Below, piece after piece: positions 1 to 10,510 of a stretch of 64,000 nt of DNA. Numbering within the stretch: position 1 is the first letter of the stretch; each line of letters begins with the position of its first letter. The DNA lies in assembly GCA_018350325.1 (NCBI GenBank), contig JAEVLN010000020.1:589796-653795 (forward strand). Direction: 5' to 3'. The notes beneath the pieces were generated by a model that was not told the origin of the DNA, ran no database searches, and saw nothing but the letters and a program-made list of their open reading frames with translations. The position numbers and the translations under genes were made by a program. Source of the DNA: Globodera rostochiensis. Lineage: Eukaryota > Nematoda > Chromadorea > Rhabditida > Heteroderidae.

Positions 1-42
1 AGTGATGAAGCTGGTGCATGGTGTTCTGCCTGAATGGCGGTA

Positions 43-636
43 TTAGCCGGTACAACAAGTTGAAAACAAACCAACCGGTTGAACTGCGCCACCATCAACG
101 GGAAGGACGGGCAAATGCCTATCAACAAGCACCGGCGCCGCATGACGGGGCATGCCCATGGCGGCTCGGTATTCAGCGTCTGTCAGTGGCACGTACTCTC
201 CATGGAATGCCGCTTGGTATGCCGCTTGTCCGATGGCGTCGTTACGATGGCCTTCTAATATGGTCTGCCGCCAATTGGCTGCGACTCTGTGAAGGAACGC
301 TGCGTTGTTGTGAACTATAAGAAGGAACTTTAACCGGTCTTGTTCGGTCCTAAACTAGCTTAAGAACTGTAGTTAGGCAGCGTAACATAAATAGATACAT
401 GGTATGAGTTCAGCGGCCGAAAAAGCTTTGACGGGCGGCCACACTGGTCCTCGTGGTGGGCCAGACGCATCAGCAGCCCCCGCAGGAAATTGCCCATAGC
501 GCGCACGTCGCTCTTCGAAGCGGATCGTTGCTCTTGCGAGACCCGCCAATGCGCTCTGACCAGCCGCGCTCCGAACATATGCTGCGACTGCTGCATTGAA
601 GGCATTAATGCGTTTCAACTTATTGTCTTTGTCCAT
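43..636 (-). CDS. Orphan two-exon gene A, 169 aa
   Basis: I do not recognise this protein. Exon 1 runs 636-399 from an ATG and exon 2 runs 314-43 to a TAA. The 84-bp intron has a GT donor (GTATCT) and a TTCTTATAG acceptor, and removing it keeps one open frame of 170 codons. The product is rich in Ala and Arg in its first half; the second half has a plain soluble look (AAYQAAFHGEYVPL, then a Met-Gly-Met-Pro-Arg stretch). No signal peptide or membrane segment is visible. It lies just downstream of orphan gene B on the same strand. A palindromic GGGCAAATGCC(C/T) motif occurs inside it and in gene B. It could be a host lineage-specific gene or part of an unrecognised mobile element. Confidence 0.45.
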
Positions 637-698
637 TTTGTTAGTTGTTTCTAGCTAGTGGGTGTGAATGGTATTAGATTAACATGAAAATGCGTGTA

Positions 699-787
699 CA
701 AGACCGATAGTAGTGCCACCGGTCTTACCCACAACACAAGACCGATAGTAGTGCCACCGGTCTTACCCACAACACAAGACCGATAGT
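699..787. repeat. 38-bp direct repeat, 2.3 copies, with hairpin arms
   Basis: AAGACCGATAGTAGTGCC begins at 700 and 738, and a third partial unit begins at 776, so the period is 38 bp. Each full unit holds AAGACCG and its reverse complement CGGTCTT, so it can form a small hairpin. Related AGACCGG and GGTCTTAC pieces recur near 330-350 and 1305-1335. It lies just upstream of the start of orphan gene A on the minus strand, so it could be regulatory. Confidence 0.6.
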
Positions 788-1028
788 CGACTACCACTTT
801 TGTGCATGTGATCAGTCTTGTACAGATTATAAATCAATGCAAAAAAACGATATGAGGCACAGAAACCATTGTAGTGGACAAAGCCATTGTGTGGAAGACA
901 AACGTGTATGGGTTAATATTTATGCATACAATCCAAGCATATGATGGGGGGCAAATGCCCAATTATGATCAATCACCACAAAAAAGGGCAAATGCCCTTC
1001 GAACAACAATGGTTCATATTCTTCTTCT

Positions 1029-2060
1029 TCAGTACGGGCCGTACGGGGCACCTCTGTCCATGAGCTCGTCGATGTTGTGGCACGGAGGGCGCAATTTTGG
1101 CAGAAGTTTGGCCAATGTTGCGTTGAGGTCGGCGTGGAAGCGATAGTTGGTCAGAATTTCGGCCATAACACGCCAGCCCAGTGGCCTATTGTCGCCGCGG
1201 TCAGCTGTGTCAACCAGACCAACGAGGCCGGGGGTGTTTGCGAGAAACTTAATGGATAGTGCTTGTGTTAACCAAGACGAGAAAATGGTAAAGGTAAAGT
1301 GCAAAGACCGGATAGCAAGGGATTGGTCTTACAGTACGACTGGCAAGATAGAAACGACTTAAACTAAGTACGGTACCCCGTGGAAAAAAATCTAACCAAG
1401 CCGGCGTTCGTAACGGCTGAGGCGTGGCGAGAGGAGATGGCATCAATGAGAAAGTCCAAAAGAGTCTCTTTGCCCTCGCACAAAATGCGGAAGGAGACTG
1501 CTCGGCATGCCGTTTGAAATTCCACGCTCGTGTCAATTGTGGCAGGCAAATGCCCACTGTCCATTGCAAACAGCTGGCCCCACAGGGCCGTTTTCGAGAC
1601 TTCGCTGCCACCACGAATTAGGTCCTGCAATTTAAAACCGTTTTGTGTCTCATTCACCTAACATCCCCTCACACATTAAACCACTTACGGCTGTAGCTTG
1701 CGCCAGAGTCTGTGCTTTCTCTGGTATCATGCCGCACCAACGGCGTTGCTCAAACAGGAGGCAATTGCCTTCGCGTCGCCAGAAGTTACAAAGCATGTCC
1801 TGCCACTGGCTCCAGCCGAGGTGAAGAAACACCCGACCTTCGCCTACAGACATAAAGTCTTCGATTAGGTCCTCATCATTGTCTTCGGCACCACCTCCTC
1901 CGCTATTGTCGTCAGATGATCCAGACGGCGCGGCCGCCGCCGCTTGTGCTTGCATAAAAGCGTTTTGGGCTGCCTCCGCCGCCGCCTGCGCTTGCAGCTG
2001 AGCGTTTTGGGCCCGCACGGAAATCCCTCCCGGCCAAAAAATTAAAAAAAACAAACTCAT
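1029..2060 (-). CDS. Orphan three-exon gene B, 272 aa
   Basis: I do not recognise this protein. Exons 2060-1689, 1624-1397 and 1247-1029 join in phase 0 at both junctions. The first donor is a strong GTAAGT; the acceptors are AATTGCAG and CATTAAG. The N-terminal region is very rich in Ala and Gln (AQNAQLQAQAAAEAAQ), followed by a Ser/Gly/Asp linker. The C-terminal two exons look like a folded domain with several Cys and Trp. The ATG at 2060 gives a hydrophobic first ten residues that might instead be an intron end, so the start is uncertain. It sits upstream of orphan gene A on the same strand. A TE-derived or host lineage-specific origin cannot be told apart here. Confidence 0.45.
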
Positions 2061-2276
2061 CTCTTCTCATCCAATTCAGCCAGGCCCCAGTCTTCCGTTT
2101 CTCCCCTATCCCAAGGGCTTCCCAAATGTTGCTTTTTTAAAGACAAATTTACTGTTTTCGACTCGATGTACTTTTTTGCACTGATTATTGGAGCTCAAAA
2201 ACCTAATGCCAGCCGAATATTTGATAGGCGAGTTGTGATTTTTTTTTTCAAAAAAGTCCCTTTGAACCCTTTGTAG

Positions 2277-2736
2277 GTGACGGGCTAGGATTAGCCGGCG
2301 GAGCGGCGTTGGGCGAACTTTTCGAAGCTCTATTCGAGCTTCTCAAAAAAACAAGGTATTTATCGGGGTGGGGTCACTCAACTTTGAACTAATTTGTAAG
2401 CCATAATTTAAATATTCAGTGAATTCGGTTAATCAAAAATAAAATGAAAAACTTGTGAATTGTATCTAATCAAAAAAATTGGGACATTTAAAAAACTTTT
2501 GGAATTGTTTAATAAAAATATCTCAATTTTAAGGGGATGCCAACCTGCTGCTTTTGAGATTCTTTCCGATCACTTTTGAGATCGCCGGCGGGGAGTTGCT
2601 CATTGATCGTGATTCGTTTGAATTGGATCTCTTCTTCGACCTCTTTGAAAAGCTGTCGGGACGAGCACAAATGGAAAAAATCTGCTTCGTGTTTGATGAT
2701 GCTGTGAAGGAGCTCCACAAAACGGAAGAAAATTAA
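2277..2736 (+). CDS. Possible fragment of a spliced orphan gene
   Basis: An open stretch from 2277, behind a TTTGTAG acceptor, encodes a Gly/Ala/Leu-rich helix (GLAGGAALGELFEALFELL). A second open stretch, 2516-2736, behind a TTTTAAG acceptor, encodes an acidic, Phe/Leu-rich segment ending in a TAA. A donor near 2370 would join them in frame. No start codon exon is visible upstream, and the minus strand is also partly open here. I see no family match. This is a weak call, kept because both pieces look coding by amino-acid composition. Confidence 0.22.
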
Positions 2737-2841
2737 TCTTTGTTACTTATGTATGCTATTTCAAATCGAAAACACTTAGACTTATTTGTGTGCGGCGAGA
2801 ATTTATTTGGTACTTTAATTTTTTGTTGTATTTATGTACTG

Positions 2842-3602
2842 CGTCGGACAATCAGCAAGATGTCCGGGATTAGATTTGCAATCACCCTGCTCCTTCTTTC
2901 TCTCCTTTATTTCCCGAAAGCCCAAATGAAAACAATCCACAATAATAAACTCGAAGACAATCCAAATATAACTCAATATCGATGACGAAGGAATATCCCA
3001 ATGAAGACAAACAAAATATAAAGAGGCCCGAAAAATAGGAGGATAACCGATGTTGTAATTATTGGAGTTATTGCAGTTATTGAGTTATGAAGAAAGACAA
3101 AAATCCAAAGAAATGAAATATCAATTGGGATCTTTTGACATTTGGCGAAATGTTTTCGGCGAAAATATGAAAAGGGCGAGAAGAGTCCTACATCCCCCGC
3201 CTCCAGAAAGCCGCTGCCCTCAGCGGCGATTGGTCCGTCCAGGTCCACCACGTCGGACAATCAGCAAGATGTCCGGGATTAGATTTGCAATCACCCTGCT
3301 CCTTCTTTCTCTCCTTTATTTCCCGAAAGCCCAAATGAAAACAATCCACAATAATAAACTCGAAGACAATCCAAATATAACTCAATATCGATGACGAAGG
3401 AATATCCCAATGAAGACAAACAAAATATAAAGAGGCCCGAAAAATAGGAGGATAACCGATGTTGTAATTATTGGAGTTATTGCAGTTATTGAAGTTATGA
3501 AGAAAGACAAAAATCCAAAGAAATGAAATATCAATTGGGATCTTTTGACATTTGGCGAAATGTTTTCGGCGAAAATATGAAAAGGGCGAGAAGAGTCCTA
3601 CA
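2842..3602. repeat. 351-bp direct repeat, two copies split by 58 bp
   Basis: The block 2842-3192 recurs at 3251-3602 with a single extra base, so the duplication is recent. The 58-bp spacer (3193-3250) is GC-rich and unlike the AT-rich repeat. Each copy contains a 41-codon ORF, MSGIRFAITLLLLSLLYFPK followed by a polar tail (2860-2985 and 3269-3394), with the form of a signal peptide plus short mature peptide. Whether this ORF is expressed cannot be told. Confidence 0.8.
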
Positions 3603-5755
3603 ACTGTTGTTCAAATAAAATTATAAATTTCACCCATTGTTTGTTTATTTTCTTAACAAAGATTGCTTCTCTATATCTTGTGATGAACCACTGTGATAAA
3701 TATTCGGAGAAAATTTAATGCCCAAAATTTTTAAAATAAAAAATCAATTTTTTGTTTGGCCCAAAACCCAAAAAAAAATTTGCGGGCATATTTTGCTTAT
3801 TTTCTTAACAAATATTCCTGCTCTATAAATCTTTGAAAAATTTTCAATCAAAATTCAAATAACCATGCAAATATTGGCGAACTGTATCCGACAAATAAAC
3901 ATTTAATTATTTATTGACTTGTTGGTTCTCCTCGGATAGGAACACAACAGGTGTAATAAGAGCCGAGATTCTCAGGGACTAAAACGTTAAATTCAGCACA
4001 AATGAATAAAATGTATTTTAACAGTTTCTATCGTTATTTTTAAATATTGGTTGCAAAGCTCTTCAAAAATCGAGTCAACTCAAAATCGCCGACTCTCCTC
4101 CCCATAGGTTTAAAATAGGCCCAAAAAGGGACACTGAAGCAAAAATGGGAAAATTATTAATCAATTTCTGCTTTGCTAGGGCAGGGGGTCAGCGGTGCTG
4201 ATAGACGCCTACGAGAAAATTTTAAAATTTTGGCTTAATTTTTTAAGAGATTTTTGTCCAAAATTTAAATAATGAACAGAGAACAGCCAAAGAATATGCG
4301 CAATTTTGCCAGGGATCGGCCGCTGTGATTTGTTGCCGGAGGGGAGGAGAGGGTGTCATCACAAAAAGCAAAACCAAATCAGGCACTTTGCTGTAAGTGT
4401 CTGTCTAGACCAGGATGGGAGACGACGCCCTCAAAAAATTTCGGAACTCAGAATTCCGGGCTTTAAAATTTTTTCGAAAGTCGGGACTCGGAATTCCGGG
4501 CCTTAAAAATTTTCGGAAGTCGAAACTCGGAATTACGAGCCCAAAAAATCTCGGAATCTGGAAGTCGGAACTCGGAAGTTTTAAAAAATTTTCTTAAATA
4601 TGTTGCTTGACTTAACTAAATCAATTTACGAATCAAAAACACTTAAACAACAAACATTTAACAATCAAATTCAACGATTGGCAAGTTTGATAGCAAGACC
4701 CAAACCCCAAAAATTTTTGGTTTTGGGTCCGGACTCTAGTACCGATAGGCGCTACCGGGTGAAAAAATTAATTAGCTAAATTTAAGGTAAAATTGAAGAA
4801 CATCAAAAACTTTTGAGCCAGGACTGGTCTTTTGACTGGGGACTCAGTTGTCCACTCATTAAAAAATGGGAAAATCACTCATATAGAAAATCGGGGAACA
4901 GGTCGTTTGGCCCCGACGTTTCGGCCCTGGCGTTTCGGCCCCGGGAGTTTCGGCCCCGGGCCCCGGACGCTTCGGGCCCAAGGAAATGCATATCAGGGTT
5001 TCATCGAAAGAAAAATTTTCGTTGCCGAAATTTTTTTATTTCGGTTTTCGACATCGAAACGAGATAAAAAGCTCGAAATTATCGAAACCGAGAGGTTTCG
5101 ACGCAACCTTGATGCATATAAAGAAAAATCCTCATCGTTTTCACATATTACGTACTTTTTACAACTTTAACTTAGGCCTAAGCTTAAGCTTAGGTTGGCT
5201 TAGGCCTAGGCCTAATAAGAAAACATAGCCCTTTTTGAATGATTTCGAAGCCAAAATTGATTTTTGAATTTCAAAAAAGTGTTAGAATTTGAAGAATCGG
5301 ATTCTACCCGTCAAAAATTATGAATTTCTTCTTGGGTTTCTTGTAACCAATGAACCCCTAAATTTCTTGCAAATTTTCAGATTATAATTAATTTTGTTTG
5401 TTTTAGTTCATCTGAAAAAAGTTTTTAATAAAAATTGTTCGGTTGAATATGCAAAAAAGAAATTGCAGGGTGGGGCCGAAACGTCCGGGGCCGAAAAGTC
5501 CCGGGGCGAAACTCCCGGGGCCGAAACGCCGGGGCCGAAACGTCGGGGCCGAAACGACCCCCACTCAGAAAATCGCCACCAGGGATGGGCGGAATTCCGA
5601 TTTCCGACTTTTTTGGGGTCGGAATTCCGATTTCCGAAATTTTCTGAGGCCGTCGGCGCCCATCTCTGATCGCCCAAATTGTCATTTTGTTTTGCAAAAA
5701 TTTTGGGTAACACAAAAATTGAAGAATATCAAAAACTTTTGTTTTTCCTAATATT
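3603..5755. repeat. Intergenic DNA with degenerate minisatellites
   Basis: No gene is supported here. 4430-4585 holds degenerate copies of a unit resembling TTCGGAAGTCGGGACTCGGAATTCCGGG. 4905-4980 and 5465-5560 hold a GC-rich minisatellite of the form GGGGCCGAAACGTCC, in opposite orientations. 5577-5672 is a copy of a dispersed repeat (GGGATGGGCGGAATTCCGATT and a GGCCGTCGGCGCCCATC end) that recurs inverted at 61463-61540 near the other end of the window. A further repeat with the core GTGCCGATAGGC is near 4195-4220 and recurs near 52935. Confidence 0.6.
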
Positions 5756-5765
5756 ATATACGAGC

Positions 5766-5804
5766 GTTTGACTGCCGCTTCGCGGCAGCCAACCGCTCTT
5801 GATT
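5766..5804 (-). other. Candidate Helitron 3'-terminal hairpin
   Basis: CTGCCGCTTCGCGGCAG forms a 7-bp stem with a short loop, about 450 bp beyond the end of the Helitron helicase ORF on its 3' side. A GC-rich hairpin a few bases before the end is the family's 3' signature. A clean CTRR terminus is not visible after the stem on the minus strand, so the exact end is not claimed. 5805-6250 holds nothing else I can support. Confidence 0.35.
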
Positions 5805-6253
5805 GTCTTTCATAAATTTATTTGACAAAAAATCAAATTCTAAAATAAAATTTTAAAATCTAATAAATACATTGTTCTTCATGTCTAATTTTTGCATGGA
5901 TTATTTTTTGCTTTGGTTTTGGCTTCGGCAATTTTGCCTACTAACGGTACCCGCGACGCGAACGCACCAAAGTTTGGGTACCAAAAGGAGCCGAGGAGTT
6001 CAGTGATAGTTAAAGGGGCAATGTTGTCCCGCCCTACCACACGCTACACCCTCCTCATTAATGTAGCGATTAACTTACCTTAATTTGGCCCCTTTAAGTA
6101 TTTTTTTAATTCGGCACACTAAATAAGTCAAATCAATATATGTACAATTCAAAATTTACATGTTTTACACTTATTATATTTATTTGTTTTGGTTTAAAAA
6201 TTAATTTCAATTTTTCAACAAATAAACATTGTATTTTTTAATTTACTTAATTT

Positions 6254-8233
6254 TTATTGTAGCGTTTCTTGCCATACAATATTTTTAATTTTCTTTTCCT
6301 TATTTTCTTCAGATAATTTTATTTTTATTCCATTCCAAGATTTGGCCCTCGAAAGAGCGACATAAGTTTGACCGTGTGTGAATGGGTCATCGCAATAATC
6401 TATTCCAATCTTTTCGAATGTTTGTGATTGGCTTTTATTGATTGTAAATGCAAAGGCTGTTCTTATGGGAAACTGATGCCTTTTTAACGGGAACGGAAAT
6501 TTTTTATCTTCAATTAATGTTATGCGGGGTAAAAGTGTGCTTTCTCCAATTTTATCACCGCTTTTAATAATGCAATTTAACACATTAGAACCGGTGTCAA
6601 CAATTTGCAATCTTGTCCCATTACATAAGCCTTCTCTAACATTCAAATTTCTTAACAGCATTATCATTGATTTTTTTTTCAGACAGATTGAATGATTAGG
6701 AATGCTAGGACATTTAAGAGTATTTAGTATTTCGGGTGTAATGGGTAAATCATTGTTAGGATCAGTTTCATCAATGCTAAGATATGTATATTTTTCTCCA
6801 GGGAATTTATCCATTATTTCTTCATTATACTTGTCAACGATAGTATTAAAAGGAGACAAAATCGCATAATTGCGTAATTGATCATAGTTTTCATTTTTTA
6901 TTATTTCACCAAATATTTCTTCAGTTAAGTCAGCATTACTTATACAGTGATCAGGAACAGTTACAAAACCATTTTCGCCAGCAATTCCATCACCAATTTC
7001 AATTAATTGTTTAGCAAATTCATGTTCGTTTGGATCAGCTCTCATATTTTCAGTCAGTAAACGTGATGCCATAGGAGCTTCGTCCCAAACAAATATGTCA
7101 GTGTTTTTAATTTCTTCTGCATCTTTACTTTGTGTTTCAATGCCTGAAGTTGACGTTTTTTTAACATTTAATGGAAGTTTAAACCTATTATGCAATGTGC
7201 GACCTTTTTGCAATTGTGTTGCTGCGATTCCAGAGAAAGCCATATTACAGATTTTTTTATTAAAAGACCTTGCCAGGTGATAAATTGTTTTTAATGCAAA
7301 TGATTTTCCGGTTCCACCCGGACCATCTATAAAAAAACATTTTTGTTCATCTTTTTTTTCAATTACATTTTGTATTTTTTCAAGGATTATTTTTTGCCCA
7401 TTATTCATCATTGAAAGTAATCTATTTGCTATTTCTAATTCTTCTTTAGGATCAAAAAGATCATCTTCATCAATATTTATGCTTGAAATATTTATTTGAG
7501 GCATATCATAATAATCAGATAAAGATTTATCGTGATATTTCAAACACTGGTCAATTAATTTGAGTCCCATTTCAGTTATCTTTTCCTTTGAAAACGTTGT
7601 ATATTTTCTTTTTAAATCATCAACCATATTGTCTTTAAAAGCGTTCCATAATTTAGCGGGGTATTTTGGACCACAGTGCACTAATATATTCACAAATAAG
7701 TTTCTTAAACCTCTCGAGTGTTTTCGGGAAAAATAACTGGCTTCTTCCATACATTTATGCCATTCTTCGTCATCCCTTGCTAAACCTTTCGCTAAACATG
7801 CCTTAGCAAATGTATCATATTCTCTGTCATTTACAGTTCTTAAGTCTTTAAAGCTTTTACCGCTAACATTCAGCAGAAGATATCGTAAATAATATTTTTC
7901 AGTATCTATTGGGTTCACTGGTACGATTCGGCCAATTTTCTTTTGATTGCCTTGTCTTGGATATTTCCATTTTCTTTCCTTTTTTATCCAAGTACAATAT
8001 TTTGGCATTTCTGTGTATTTGAATTCCAAGGTTGGATTTTCTTGACAAAATTTGAAATAGGCTGTTAGGGTGGTATTTTTTAATGATAGTAAATTTTCCA
8101 TAATTGCAACATTCCAAAAATTCATTTTCGCCATGAGTTTTACTTTGTTCTTCTGGAAAATGAATTGCCGGACAATGATTGCATTTAATATTAAATTTAC
8201 CAAGTTTATAACATTCAACATCTGTGACATCAT
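6254..8233 (-). pseudogene. Helitron PIF1-type helicase, internally deleted
   Basis: This open frame covers the pre-helicase region and SF1 helicase of a Helitron Rep/helicase transposase. The Walker A motif GPGGTGKS and the Walker B region VWDEAPM are present. The C-terminal block is also intact: GLCNGTRL, then AFAFTINKSQSQT and YVALSRA. Directly after DEAPMASR the protein jumps to LLTENMRAD, so roughly 60 residues that normally carry the GGDFRQ motif are missing. The frame's N-terminal part is out of frame with the upstream ORF (see next entry). The HUH nuclease domain of Helitrons is absent altogether. The copy must be non-autonomous and inactive. It lies outside the Maverick terminal repeats. 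Confidence 0.85.
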
Positions 8234-8729
8234 AATTAGCAGCTTTCAAAAACAAAAATCCTTCCAAAATATTTAATTTTTTTTTTTTGTTATTCTGACG
8301 AAACATTTCCACTCTTTTCCGTTCGTTTTGTCTATATACTTGTAATTCGTTATCTGTTTTTCTTTTACGCCAATTTTCAACATTTTTTCTTACACTTTCT
8401 TTAAAAGTACCAAGTTCAGCTTCGGGTAATTCTCTTTTTCTTTTAAGCCAATTTTCCATGTTTTTCCTTTGTCTTTCTCTAACAACAGACTGACTCGATG
8501 ATTGCTCATTAAATAAATCAGTTAAATCATTGATTTCTTCATCTGACTCATCCAAATTTATAATAAAATCTTTCAATCCGTTATTTGAACGTTTCTTTGA
8601 CTGTTTTTCAACCGCTTTTTCAGGGAGCTTTGAACCCTTTAACTGTTTTTCAACCGCTTTTTCAGGGAGCTTTGAACCCTTTTTATCAGCACTGCCATCA
8701 ATTTGGAATTCCTGCTTTTTGCGTACCAT
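7899..8729 (-). pseudogene. Helitron transposase N-terminus, frameshifted
   Basis: The ORF starts MVRKKQEFQIDGS and holds two tandem 13-residue repeats (KGSKLPEKAVEKQ), then basic ENWxKRKR-type helices, then a Cys-rich stretch CNHCPAIHF...CCNYGKF typical of the Helitron-like N-terminal domain. At an A-rich homopolymer near 8078-8083 the coding frame shifts by one; downstream the true coding sequence continues in the frame of the 6254-8233 ORF (AYFKFCQENPTLEFKYTEMP). The remaining 3' part of this ORF is therefore read-through. A large deletion has removed the Rep nuclease between these two parts. Confidence 0.75.
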
Positions 8730-8734
8730 TTTGA

Positions 8735-9015
8735 TATCTAAAATAAAACGGACATAATTTAATTTGAAAATACATAAATATAAAATAAATATTAAAAAGA
8801 AAAATTGATAATAATAGATATGAAATAAATAAATTTGTTTGATGGAAAGCATCATAGAAATCGCCGCAGAAAATTGTCGATAAATAAACTGCCGCAGAAA
8901 ATTGCGATCTAAAATAAAACGGGCATAATTTAATCTGAAAATAAATATAAAAAATTAAATGTATTGAATTAAAAAAAAAAGATAACAATAGATACGAAAT
9001 AAATAAAATTGTTTG
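8735..9015. repeat. Imperfect tandem duplication beside the Helitron
   Basis: A block starting TCTAAAATAAAACGG(A/G)CATAATTTAAT occurs at about 8735-8840 and 8906-9015, with CGCCGCAGAAAATTG duplicated between them. It is AT-rich and has no supported gene. 9016-9457, up to the Maverick end, is AT-rich and shows nothing I can name. Confidence 0.6.
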
Positions 9016-9457
9016 TAACAAAATCAATATTGCATGTTTTTGCAAGAAATAACAGTTGTATGACTTTCATAATCAACCAACCATTTCATTCATTGCTCTC
9101 ATTTCTTTTAATTCGCTTTATGCTATCTATGTATGTATGTATGTTTACTCAATTTGTCTCTTTCAATTTTAAAAAACAATCGCGTCGATAAATAATTCAA
9201 AGTTCTCGATAAATTACGTACAACACCCAAATAGTATAATAGATCAGTCAACTCCCCTCGTCGAGACAAATTGAATAGTATCAAAATTTCTATTAGGAAA
9301 CCGTTCACTTTTACCCAATCCGATTCTGACCTCAATTCTGAATCACTAACCCAAATTCGAACACTTGGTCGAACAAAAAATTTTTTAAAAAAAAAATTGT
9401 TTTTTTAAATCGTTAAGACACAAAATAGATGTAAGGATGATCGGCAGAGTAAACGAA

Positions 9458-9981
9458 AGTAGTGAGCTATGGGTAAATCGGAACATTTGGCGCTATTTTT
9501 GAATTCAAATTTTTGGCGCTATTTTTTGAATTTTTGGCGTCGTTTTTTGTAAACCTATGGGGCACTTTTTTTAAGAAGCCCTCACCTGTGGGGGTCTTTT
9601 ATGGGGAAAACTCGAACCTATGGGGTACTTCTTTTAAGGAACCCATACCTATAGGGGCCTTTTTTTAAGGAACCCATACCTATAGGGGCTTTTTTTTTTT
9701 GGACGAATTTTTCAATGGAAAAAGCTGAGGGCTCTAAATTCGATTTTTCACGGAACATTTGGCGCTATTTTTGAATTCAAATTTTTGGCGCTATTTTTTG
9801 AATTTTTGGCGTCATTTTTTGTAAACCTATGGGGCACTTTTTTTAAGAAGCCCACACCTGTGGAAGTCTTTTATGGGGAAAACTCGAACCTATGGGGTAC
9901 TTCTTTTAAGGAACCCATACCTATAGGGGCCTTTTTTTTTTGGACGAATTTTTCCATGGAAAAAGCTGAGGGCGCTAAATT
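9458..9981 (+). repeat. Maverick left terminal inverted repeat
   Basis: It matches the reverse complement of 33229-33741 almost throughout. It is built of two tandem copies with a 272-bp period (GGAACATTTGGCGC at 9480 and 9752). Within these are short motifs such as CCTATGGGGCACTTTTTTTAA and AAGGAACCCATACCTATAGG. The first copy has one extra internal AAGGAACCCATACCTATAGGGGC unit. Confidence 0.93.
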
Positions 9982-10151
9982 TGAATTTGTGTAAAATTTT
10001 GAAATGGAAATCCGATTGGAAAAGCTGAGGGCGCCAAATTTAAATTTGCTGTGTGAAAATTCGAAATCTTTGGTGGAAATCTGAAAGCTGTAGTTGTGTG
10101 GTTTACAAAATTGAAAAAGTAACAACTTGTTGTTGATATTGCAATTTAATC

Positions 10152-10420
10152 GATCACTTTTCAACACTGATCACTTTTCAACACAAATATTTTGAATTAT
10201 TCATTTACACATACATTTTTCCACAAATCGATCACTTTCCAACCCAAATATTTTGAATTATTCATTTACACATACATTTTTCCACAAATTGATCGCTTTT
10301 CAACACAATATTTTGAATTATTCATTTACACATACATTTTTCCACAAATTGTAAAAGTAACAACTTGTAACTGTTGATATTGCAATTTCAAACTAAATCG
10401 ACCACTTTTCAACACAAATA
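10152..10420. repeat. 60-bp tandem repeat, three copies plus edges
   Basis: Units of 60-61 bp (GATCACTTTTCAACACAAAT, then ATTTTGAATTATTCATTTACAC, then TTTTTCCACAAAT) lie at about 10169-10228, 10229-10289 and 10290-10349, with partial units on both sides. It is subterminal in the Maverick; 9982-10151 holds further AAAAGCTGAGGGCGC repeats and no gene. Confidence 0.75.
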
Positions 10421-10510
10421 TTTTGGAATTCGATTTCGTTTTTCCACAATTTGTAAAAAAGTACAATTTCAATATTTAAAAAATCAATGAAAATGTGGAA
10501 AATGTATATA

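Noticed and set aside
699..787. CRISPR-like array
   Set aside because: There are direct repeats but no spacers, and the DNA is eukaryotic.
5892..6083. 63-codon ORF with a hydrophobic start (MHGLFFALVLASAILPTNG)
   Set aside because: It resembles a secreted peptide, but the rest has no coding look and it lies in the Helitron 3' region; single short ORF without support.
10192..10377. ORF in the 60-bp tandem repeat
   Set aside because: The protein repeats with the DNA unit (NYSFTHTFFHKSITF-like), so it is a product of the repeat period being divisible by three.
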